In this document: positions 55,275-62,196 of the stretch, in pieces | How the letters are laid out: every line of letters starts with the position of its first letter | Numbering within the stretch: the first letter of the stretch is position 1 | From: Desulforamulus ruminis DSM 2154 | GTDB lineage: Bacteria; Bacillota; Desulfotomaculia; Desulfotomaculales; Desulfotomaculaceae | NCBI RefSeq assembly: GCF_000215085.1 | Contig: NC_015589.1 | Location: 1,178,001 to 1,242,000 of the forward strand | Reading direction: 5' to 3' | Length of the DNA stretch: 64,000 nt | Position numbers and translations under genes: made by a program | The notes under the pieces: model-generated | Told to the model about the DNA's origin: nothing | The model's database searches: none | The model's input: the letters and a program-made list of their open reading frames with translations, nothing else

Positions 55275-55907
55275 ATGACCATCCATACCGTATTGTTTGA
55301 CCTGGACGGCACTTTAATTGATTCACTGCCGCTTATTCAAAAGACCTATCAAAAAGTTTTTGATCTGATGCAAATCCCCTGGGGCAATGCCGAGGTGATG
55401 ACATTAATCGGTCTTCCCCTCAAGGAGATTGCCGTTCAATTTGCCGGAGAGGACCGTTGGGAGGATTTTTTAAAACGCTACCAGTATCATTATGCTCTTG
55501 AGCATGATGAAATGACCCGTATGTATCCCGGTACCCTGGAAATGCTGGAGGTCTTAAAAGATAAAGGCTGTTCCATGGGAATTGTAACGTCCAAAAGCCG
55601 TGCCGGAGCCCTGCGCAGTACCAGCTATCTAGGGTTGGACCGGTATATGGAAGTTATCATTACCGCAGAAGACGTCACCCGGCATAAGCCCCAGCCAGAC
55701 CCGGTTTTAAAGGCCCTTGAAGAGATGAAGGCCCAAGCCCAAACCACCGCTTATGTAGGGGACAGCCCCTTTGACATTCTGGCCGCAAAGCAGGCTGAAG
55801 TGGTTTCCATTGGGGTTACCTGGGGCATGGCCGAGGGGAAACAACTGGCCCGGCATGAACCCGACCATCTTTTAGAAGGCTGGGAGGATTTATTTGGCCT
55901 GATTTAA
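55275..55907 (+). CDS. ppaX: HAD-family pyrophosphatase (PpaX-like)
   Basis: This 210-residue HAD hydrolase has the nucleophile motif VLFDLDGTLIDSLPLI, motif II VTSKSR near residue 102, and motif IV YVGDSPFDILAAK. It resembles PpaX, which hydrolyses pyrophosphate released by HPr kinase/phosphorylase; phosphoglycolate phosphatase is an alternative. The ATG follows GGAGG; the frame is open 21 codons more without support. No hprK is nearby, so the PpaX name rests on sequence pattern only. Confidence 0.8.
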   Translation: MTIHTVLFDLDGTLIDSLPLIQKTYQKVFDLMQIPWGNAEVMTLIGLPLKEIAVQFAGEDRWEDFLKRYQYHYALEHDEMTRMYPGTLEMLEVLKDKGCSMGIVTSKSRAGALRSTSYLGLDRYMEVIITAEDVTRHKPQPDPVLKALEEMKAQAQTTAYVGDSPFDILAAKQAEVVSIGVTWGMAEGKQLARHEPDHLLEGWEDLFGLI

Positions 55908-55978
55908 GCTCCGGCTTCTCACCGATGCCTATGGAACCTCATACCCTGTAGCAAGCAGAGAAAAAGAGGGTGTGGGGT

Positions 55979-56740
55979 TTGATTATTTTTATCCACGGCA
56001 TGGGGCATAACCCCAGCCGAGAATACTGGAGCGGGTGGGCTAAAAACCTCCGGCCTCATTTAATAGAGCAGGGAGTGCAAGCCAGAGATCTTTGTTTTGA
56101 CGGAATTTATTATTATGATCTGGTTCCCCAACCCGGAGACGGTTGGAAAAAGTTGATTTCTCTGTTTTCCCGGGATTTTTTTGAGGAAATGAAAGAGGAT
56201 GTTTGGCAAAATATGACCCGGGAGGAGTTATTGCGATTAACGAAACGGGGCCCCCTGGATGCCCTGATTGATCTGGTGGTGGATCATTTTGGCGATATTT
56301 TCTGCTACCTGCTGGACGATAAAACCTATGTTGCGGTGAACCAAAGGGTTTACCAGACCCTGGAGCAGACCGGAAGGCCGGTAACCCTGGTAGCCTACAG
56401 TCTGGGTTCCATGGTGGCCTTTTGCGCCCTGCAGCGAAACAAGCAAATTCACCCTCGGATTAAACATTTCATTACCGTTGGCAGCCCGGTTTTCTGGTTC
56501 CGCCGTTGGATACGCAGGCGAGCCGATCTGGGCCAAAAACCGCTTCCCGCCCCCTGGACCAATTTGGCCGGTCGGCTGGACATTGCCTGCCCCCACTTGT
56601 TGAGCCTGAACTGCCGGCCGGACGCTCAGGTGGAGTGCCTGTTGGATCAATACAATCCAATTAAGGGCCACCTGGCTTATATTCACCACCCCCAGGGATT
56701 AAAAACACTGGCCCGTGCCGTGGCCGGGAAAAAAGAATAG
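55979..56740 (+). CDS. Alpha/beta hydrolase-like protein of unknown function
   Basis: This protein of about 253 residues begins IIFIHGMGHNPSREYWSGW, the oxyanion-type HG motif of alpha/beta hydrolases. It carries the nucleophile elbow VAYSLGSMVAF (S in G/Y-x-S-x-G form) near residue 141. A later histidine in KGHLAYIHHPQ could complete a triad. The TTG at 55979 lies 8 bases after AAGAGGG; a GTG at 55970 is also in frame. Substrate unknown; lipase/esterase-like activity is possible. Confidence 0.75.
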   Translation: MIIFIHGMGHNPSREYWSGWAKNLRPHLIEQGVQARDLCFDGIYYYDLVPQPGDGWKKLISLFSRDFFEEMKEDVWQNMTREELLRLTKRGPLDALIDLVVDHFGDIFCYLLDDKTYVAVNQRVYQTLEQTGRPVTLVAYSLGSMVAFCALQRNKQIHPRIKHFITVGSPVFWFRRWIRRRADLGQKPLPAPWTNLAGRLDIACPHLLSLNCRPDAQVECLLDQYNPIKGHLAYIHHPQGLKTLARAVAGKKE

Positions 56741-56804
56741 AGGATTGTAATCTCCTTTATAAGGTGGCAGAATAAATAAAAAACCTTTTATTCCAGGGGG
56801 AAAT

Positions 56805-57206
56805 ATGCATACATTAGTGGTTACGGCCGCCGTTATTTTTAAAGGGGATCAAGTGCTGATCGCCCAGCGCAAAAAGAATGCCGATCACGGGTTGAAATGG
56901 GAGTTTCCCGGCGGAAAACTCGGTTACGGCGAGGAACCCAGGGAGGGGCTGCGCCGGGAAATCCGAGAAGAACTGGGCATGGAGATTGAGGTGGGCGACA
57001 TCTTTGAAGTGGTTTCCCATCTTTATGGTGAGCGTCATATTTTGCTGCTGTGTTATTCCTGCCGCTGGCTGGGGCAAGCTCCGGAAACCAGGGACTGTAA
57101 GGATTTCCGCTGGTTAACCCCGGAAGAAATGACCGGTTACAATTTTACCGAGGCAGACCTGCCGGTGGTTCAAAAATTACAAAGGCGAACAAATTGGGCA
57201 CGATAA
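56805..57206 (+). CDS. mutT: MutT-type Nudix hydrolase (8-oxo-dGTP diphosphatase)
   Basis: This 133-residue Nudix protein has the full box GGKLGYGEEPREGLRREIRE followed by ELG. The N-terminus VVTAAVIFKGDQVLIAQRKK and WEFPGGK are typical of MutT, which removes 8-oxo-dGTP. Similar proteins act on other nucleotides, including CTP, so the substrate is an inference. ATG with CAGGGGG upstream. Confidence 0.9.
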   Translation: MHTLVVTAAVIFKGDQVLIAQRKKNADHGLKWEFPGGKLGYGEEPREGLRREIREELGMEIEVGDIFEVVSHLYGERHILLLCYSCRWLGQAPETRDCKDFRWLTPEEMTGYNFTEADLPVVQKLQRRTNWAR

Positions 57207-57336
57207 ATTTTTAACCAAGGCCTTTATGATATAATACTTGTATCCAGAGCATAGGAATATAAAAATCGTCTGTACCCGGGTCAGCACTGCGGGTATTGTT
57301 TTGGGGATTTTTCTTTAGGCCAAAGGGGAGATTGAT

Positions 57337-57843
57337 TTGCACAAACAGGTGGTTTTCCCGGAATTTCTGGGAGAATCGGAACTGGCTGTGGTGGTTGTTA
57401 TTCCATCCCTCAAGGAGGACATGAGCCACTTATTTAAGCGTTTTCATGCCGGAGAAGAGATTGATTATTGGTTTTCCTGGGACCTGGTGGTTACCGACAG
57501 TGCCGAATATCTGGTCCTGTTAGAAATGAACTGGGATCAGGAAGAAAGTCTGGTGGTGGCCTTTAACCGGGAAATGTGGGAGTTTCTCAATGTAATGGCC
57601 GAAAAACAAAGCATGGTTTTGATGGCGGACTGGCAAATCGTTGATGAGGGGGCGCCGGACCTTTTACGGGAAGAAGAGTTTAAGCCCTACGCACTGCTGA
57701 TTCGCAATGTACATACAGGTTTAGATAAACTTTACAATCATGTCAAAGAACTGGTTGGAGTAAACGAAGGCATTGAAGAGCTGATCCAATTACAGCTCAT
57801 TTTAGAGGGGACCCAGTTTCCTAAACCCACAACGCTGCACTAA
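57337..57843 (+). CDS. Uncharacterised acidic protein
   Basis: This 168-residue protein has no recognised domain. It is acidic, and contains LAVVVVIPSLKEDMSHLFKR and YWFSWDLVVTDSAEYLVLLE, suggesting a mixed alpha/beta fold, with a helical C-terminus (IEELIQLQLILEG). No signal peptide or membrane segment. TTG start with AAAGGGGAG upstream. It is followed immediately by a second strong ribosome site and a dispersed repeat. Confidence 0.7.
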   Translation: MHKQVVFPEFLGESELAVVVVIPSLKEDMSHLFKRFHAGEEIDYWFSWDLVVTDSAEYLVLLEMNWDQEESLVVAFNREMWEFLNVMAEKQSMVLMADWQIVDEGAPDLLREEEFKPYALLIRNVHTGLDKLYNHVKELVGVNEGIEELIQLQLILEGTQFPKPTTLH

Positions 57844-57869
57844 AGGAGGGCGTATTGAAACAACGGACC

Positions 57870-57929
57870 AATAGAACACGGATTGGACAGATTTTAGAGA
57901 TTTAAAAAATCGGTAAAAATGGTGTTCTA
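57870..57929. repeat. Shorter relative of the CGGATT palindromic element
   Basis: AATAGAACACGGATTG at the left matches the outer arm of the element at 10237 with one change. TAGAACAC pairs with GTGTTCTA at the right end, 57922-57929. The interior is AT-rich and less repetitive. It lies between two convergent hypothetical genes. Confidence 0.6.
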
Positions 57930-57940
57930 GATTTTTAAAA

Positions 57941-57993
57941 AGGGTTGCTGCAAAATGAACACAGTATGGTTCTTTTTGCAGCAACCCTTTTTT
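57941..57993. terminator. Hairpin between convergent hypothetical genes
   Basis: AGGGTTGCTGCAAAA pairs with TTTTTGCAGCAACCCT, followed by TTTTT on the plus strand. It can end both the gene at 57337 and the minus-strand gene at 57999. Confidence 0.88.
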
Positions 57994-57998
57994 GCCAT

Positions 57999-58847
57999 TT
58001 ATCCTGTTTCACTGGATGGTTTACTTTGTTCAAAGCAGTGAAGATGCCCGCACACTAATTTATTATCCTTATAGGCGTAAAAAGTCCGTTGTCCGGGTTC
58101 CACCGCCTCACCGCAGATAGAGCAGTGAATTTCTTCGGGGCAGGGGACAATCACTCCGGTCAGTTTGTTGCCCTTCCACTGAACTTCCAGTTGGTCCAAC
58201 TGAGTTTTCAACGGTTTGGTGGGACTGCATTCCGGATGAAAAAAGGCCCTGATTTTCCGCCCGTCCTTGCGGAACTTTAATTCCACCACCGGGCTGAAGG
58301 GTGGGATTTTTTTATTGCAATGCTGGCAGGTTCGGCTGGTACGCAGGTTGCTTTTCAGTACATATCTGGGAACTGCGGGTTTTTTACGAACCTCCCGGTC
58401 TTTCCAATACTTTTGTTTCCTTTCAGGGTCCGAGGAAACCCATTTTTCAAGTTCCGTATAATAACTGCGGTAATCCCGTTCCTGCAGCCCCATGCCCGGA
58501 AAGCCCGCCTCCGCCGCCATTCGGTGAAACTCGCCTTCTGCCGCTTCGTGAGCCAGACCATCCATCTTGTGCGTTTCCCAGGTGTAGTTGTGATCTGTCA
58601 GCCATTTGTGATAGGTATGAAAAATATTTCCCGAGCACACCAGATACTGATCATGAATGGTGGCCTGGGCCTGGTCCATAAGCTTTATCATCAATTGGCA
58701 GACCAATTCTTCCCAACCCATCTTATGATTCCAGGTGACGGGTACCGTGGCCGAGTATACTTCACCGGTTTCCTCGCATACCAGAACTAAAATTTCTCCA
58801 AAGGCCCGGCAGCCGCCACCGGCGTCCTCCACATACCAGGTTTTCAA
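57999..58847 (-). CDS. Unknown protein with two C-terminal zinc-finger-like modules
   Basis: This 282-residue protein has an N-terminal domain of about 160 residues (WYVEDAGGGCRAFGEILVLV opening) that I do not recognise. A basic linker (KYWKDREVRKKPAVPRY) leads to two zinc-finger-like modules: CQHCNKKIPPFSPVV...FFHPEC and CSICGEAVEPGQ...CGHLHC. The second shows a CxxC plus CxxxxC arrangement. The TTG at 58847 has GGGGGG 6 bases upstream and starts the conserved part; the frame is open 29 codons more. A nucleic-acid-binding role is possible but not shown. Confidence 0.72.
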   Translation of the reverse strand: MKTWYVEDAGGGCRAFGEILVLVCEETGEVYSATVPVTWNHKMGWEELVCQLMIKLMDQAQATIHDQYLVCSGNIFHTYHKWLTDHNYTWETHKMDGLAHEAAEGEFHRMAAEAGFPGMGLQERDYRSYYTELEKWVSSDPERKQKYWKDREVRKKPAVPRYVLKSNLRTSRTCQHCNKKIPPFSPVVELKFRKDGRKIRAFFHPECSPTKPLKTQLDQLEVQWKGNKLTGVIVPCPEEIHCSICGEAVEPGQRTFYAYKDNKLVCGHLHCFEQSKPSSETG

Positions 58848-58995
58848 TCTAATCCCCCCAAATAAAAACAGGTCCCTGTTGGCTTTAGAGACCGCCATAC
58901 CATACCCATTTCTATAATATATGCTTTGGCCCAACCTTACAACACGTAATAAAATAACGTGCCTGGCGATATTTCCCTTTAAATTGCGGAACTGC

Positions 58996-59811
58996 TTATA
59001 AGCAGGTGATTTTTCCTTCCCGGTAGACGGGAACTACGTCATAAAGATTAAGCTGGGCACAAAAGTTTAAATCAATGGAAAGGCCCATCTGGGCTAATTT
59101 TTGGCCGTGCAGTGCATCGTATAAAGCTCTTAAAGGCTTATGGCGGTAGGCTTCTGCCAGGCGCAGGGCGGCTACGGCGGCATCCTCCAGCAGCAGGCCG
59201 TTCTCGGGTAGCACCGGAACTTCCTCGGCATAGATGGGAACCGGATCAGCCTGCGGGCTGCAGGATTCCTCCGGGGCGGCATTATGCCGGCTATACCAGA
59301 GCTGAACCAGTTCGGCCACCACCAGACCGGCGGCAAAGGTGTCCTCCAAAGAAAATTTTCCCCGGGTTCCGGCACAGGCCAGAAGGATATCCTGCTCTGC
59401 TGCAAATAATTTATGGGCCACGGCGGAATAGTTCAACAGGCTGCCGATCAAAACCACGCCGTCTTCCCCGGCTGCCCGGCGGATGGCTTTGGTACCGTTG
59501 GTGGTGGTTAAAATAACGGTTTTATGGGCCACCACTTCCGGAGTATATTCCAGGGGAGAGTTGCCCAGATGAAATCCCGGTAACTTTACGGCACTTCTCT
59601 CCCCGCCCAGGATACAGGTGTCTTCCGGCAGCCTGCTGGCGATTGCCAGTGCCTCATCCACTTCAACCACCGGAATGACTTCTTGGCAGCCATTGGCCAA
59701 AGCTGTCGAAATTGTGCTGCTGGCTCTTAAGATATCGAACATGACAACCGATTTATTAACTATGTGTTCTCTGACAATATCATCGGCTGTGTGGATTACA
59801 GAAACTCTCAT
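58996..59811 (-). CDS. comB: 2-phosphosulfolactate phosphatase ComB
   Basis: This 271-residue ComB-family phosphatase converts 2-phosphosulfolactate to sulfolactate, a step toward coenzyme M in methanogens. Seen blocks are VVMFDILRASSTISTALANG, GGERSAVKLPGFHLGNSPLE, VILTTTNGTKAIRRA and ACAGTRGKFSLEDTFAAG, which form the acidic active site. In spore-forming bacteria the product may instead be a spore sulfolactate, but no ComA is seen here. The ATG at 59811 lies 10 bases after AAAGG; the frame is open 13 codons more. It is divergent from motA. Confidence 0.92.
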   Translation of the reverse strand: MRVSVIHTADDIVREHIVNKSVVMFDILRASSTISTALANGCQEVIPVVEVDEALAIASRLPEDTCILGGERSAVKLPGFHLGNSPLEYTPEVVAHKTVILTTTNGTKAIRRAAGEDGVVLIGSLLNYSAVAHKLFAAEQDILLACAGTRGKFSLEDTFAAGLVVAELVQLWYSRHNAAPEESCSPQADPVPIYAEEVPVLPENGLLLEDAAVAALRLAEAYRHKPLRALYDALHGQKLAQMGLSIDLNFCAQLNLYDVVPVYREGKITCL

Positions 59812-60123
59812 GGCATCAAAACCTTTCCGTGTTAGCGGTACCCGTGACATTATTATAGTATACTCCCAGGAGGTGTCAATTTTCTTGCCTTTTTAAAAGG
59901 GATGATTTTTTAAAGATAAAGCTCCGTGTAGCCAAACCATCGGAGTGCCGAGGTTTATACAGTTTGTTTCTCTTTTGTCGTGGCTGGGCGAATTCTTGAG
60001 AAAAATGGTAAATAATAAGTTATATTTTGGTAAAATGAAACCTGGACAGCAGGAATTCATACATAATAAGTCGTAGTTTTAGTTAATTAGGTAAGAGAAA
60101 TAAATTTATCTAAGGAAGTGACT

Positions 60124-60906
60124 TTGTTGGAAATAATGACTCCTTTTGGGATTATATTTGCCGTAATTTGCCTGGTCGGAGGATTTCTTTTGGAGGGTGG
60201 ACATGTCAGCGCCCTTCTAGCCCCTGCGGCTTTTATCATCGTTGTCGGCGGCACCATTGGAGCGACGGTGGTGTCCTTTTCCACCAGTGAAGTTTTATCC
60301 ATACCCGGACTCATTAAAACGGCCGTTACCAAGAAACTTCCGGATTTTTCCGAAACCATCAATCTGGTAGTGGATCTGGCTGAAAAGGCCCGCCGGGAAG
60401 GCCTGCTTTATTTGGATAGCCAATTACATACCATTGAAGATCCTTTTTTGCGTAAAGCCATGCAGCTTGTTGTGGACGGCACTGACCCCGAAATGGTGCG
60501 CAGCATTCTGGAAACCGAGGTCTATGCCGCCTATGAACGGCATCACGTAGGAGTCGGCATCTTTGAAGCTGCCGGCGGCTATGCCCCCACCATGGGGATT
60601 ATCGGCACAGTGATGGGTCTGGTGCACGTTTTGGGCAACTTGACGGACCCGGACAGCTTGGCCCCAGCCATTGCCATGGCTTTCATCGCTACTCTTTACG
60701 GCGTGGGCTCCGCCAACGTTTTCTGGCTGCCCGTGGCCGGGAAACTGAAAAACCTTAGTAAAAAAGAATTAATTTTGAGAGAAATGATGATTGAAGGGAT
60801 CCTGGCCCTGCAGGCCGGTTATAACCCCATTATTATCCGGGAAAGATTAAATGCCTTTATTCGGCCCGGGCAAGTAAAAAACCAATCGGATGAAGGTGAA
60901 GAATAA
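60124..60906 (+). CDS. motA: Flagellar motor stator protein MotA
   Basis: This 260-residue MotA/TolQ/ExbB-family stator subunit has four membrane helices: two near the start (IIFAVICLVGGFLLEGG, AFIIVVGGTIGATVVSF) and two late. The latter include YAPTMGIIGTVMGLVHVL and the proline-containing FIATLYGVGSANVFWLP. The cytoplasmic loop between carries charged residues that contact FliG. The TTG at 60124 has TAAGGAAG 7 bases upstream; a GTG six bases earlier is too close. It overlaps motB by one base. Confidence 0.94.
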   Translation: MLEIMTPFGIIFAVICLVGGFLLEGGHVSALLAPAAFIIVVGGTIGATVVSFSTSEVLSIPGLIKTAVTKKLPDFSETINLVVDLAEKARREGLLYLDSQLHTIEDPFLRKAMQLVVDGTDPEMVRSILETEVYAAYERHHVGVGIFEAAGGYAPTMGIIGTVMGLVHVLGNLTDPDSLAPAIAMAFIATLYGVGSANVFWLPVAGKLKNLSKKELILREMMIEGILALQAGYNPIIIRERLNAFIRPGQVKNQSDEGEE

Positions 60907-61673
60907 TGAAAAAACGGGGTAGGGGAGAGGCGGAAAAGGAAAATAGCGAGCGGTGGTTGATCACCTATTCCGACCTAATCACCCTGTTGCTGATCTTCTT
61001 TATTGTAATGTACAGCCTCAGTAAAATTGACGCCAGCAAATACCAGGCTATTGCCTCCTCCCTGGCGAAAACCATGGGAGGAAGCTCCAGTGTTCTGGAC
61101 AGCGGAGGGGCGTCCGTTGCTCCGGGGGTTCAGGAAAAGGAACTAAATCAGTCTACCGATAAAGCGGAACTGGAAAACATGGAAAATATCAGACGACAGA
61201 TTCAGGAATATGTTGACGAGAGCGGTCTGGCGGGCAAGGTTACGGTAGGAATTGAAGAAAGAGGGGTTGTGGTCAGCTTTCAGGATGTGGTCTTGTTTCC
61301 CCTTGGTGTAGCTGAATTAAGTTCTTCCGCCAATGAAATTGTTGACCAGGTGGGAGGGATTCTTAAGCAGACCAAGAACTATATCCGGGTAGAGGGGCAT
61401 ACGGACGACCTTCCTATCAATACTTATAAATATCCTTCCAACTGGGAGCTTTCGCTGATGCGTTCCGCCAGCGTGGTCCATCGTCTGGTAGGATACAGTC
61501 AGATTCCCGCGGACCGGTTATCCGCCACCGGTTATGGAGAATACAGGCCTAGAATGCCCAATAACTCCGATCTGAACCGCCAACAAAACAGGCGGGTTGA
61601 TATTGTTATATTAAGAACCAAGTTCCAGGAAGTAGAGCCGGAAGCGGTGAATAGCCAAACGACACAACCATAA
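60906..61673 (+). CDS. motB: Flagellar motor stator protein MotB
   Basis: This 255-residue MotB has one N-terminal membrane helix with the ion-carrying aspartate in TYSDLITLLLIFFIVMYSLS. A plug/linker follows, and a C-terminal OmpA-like peptidoglycan-binding domain with IRVEGHTDDLPINTYKYPSN and NRRVDIVILR. It anchors the stator to the cell wall. ATG overlaps the motA stop (TAATG). Whether the motor uses H+ or Na+ cannot be stated from this. Confidence 0.94.
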   Translation: MKKRGRGEAEKENSERWLITYSDLITLLLIFFIVMYSLSKIDASKYQAIASSLAKTMGGSSSVLDSGGASVAPGVQEKELNQSTDKAELENMENIRRQIQEYVDESGLAGKVTVGIEERGVVVSFQDVVLFPLGVAELSSSANEIVDQVGGILKQTKNYIRVEGHTDDLPINTYKYPSNWELSLMRSASVVHRLVGYSQIPADRLSATGYGEYRPRMPNNSDLNRQQNRRVDIVILRTKFQEVEPEAVNSQTTQP

Positions 61674-61694
61674 TAGGATAAGGAGTGATAAGCC

Positions 61695-62174
61695 TTGTCA
61701 GTCAGCACTCAGAGCATGCAGGAAGAGCAAGTGGTAGTATTTCAACTGATGGAACAAGTCTATGGCATAGATATTAATGCCGTTTACGAAATTATTCGTA
61801 TGGAGACAATCACCAAAATTCCCCGTACACCCGGTTTTATGGAAGGGGTTATCAACCTAAGGGGACGGATTATCCCCGTCATTGACCTGGGACTGCGTTT
61901 TGGGCTGGGGCAGGGTGAACGGACCACCGCCAGCCGCATTATTATTGTGGAGGTATCAGGTCAGACCATCGGCATGATTGTCGATGCGGTTCAGGAGGTG
62001 CTCCGGTTCCCATCCGGCAGCATTGAACCGGCCCCGCCGGTGGTCAATGGAGTGGATTCCGCTTACTTGCGCGGTATCGCGGTGCTGGAAGAAAGATTAA
62101 TTATCCTGCTGGATCAGAATAAAATACTCCAGGAGAAGGAGAAGGAAGAATTATTGCAGGCAAATATCGGTTAA
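61695..62174 (+). CDS. cheW: Chemotaxis coupling protein CheW
   Basis: This 159-residue CheW has a single CheW domain: VVFQLMEQVYGIDINAVYEI, IPRTPGFMEGVINLRGRIIP and SRIIIVEVSGQTIGMIVDAV. It links chemoreceptors to CheA. TTG start with AGGAGTG 8 bases upstream. It lies between motB and cheA in one operon. Confidence 0.95.
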   Translation: MSVSTQSMQEEQVVVFQLMEQVYGIDINAVYEIIRMETITKIPRTPGFMEGVINLRGRIIPVIDLGLRFGLGQGERTTASRIIIVEVSGQTIGMIVDAVQEVLRFPSGSIEPAPPVVNGVDSAYLRGIAVLEERLIILLDQNKILQEKEKEELLQANIG

Positions 62175-62196
62175 TTGGCAGGGAGGTGCGGTTTAA

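Noticed and set aside
55053-55286. 78-codon N-terminal extension of the GGDEF protein
   Set aside because: It lies in an AT-rich promoter region shared with ppaX, lacks a ribosome site, and the ATG at 55052 starts the conserved part.
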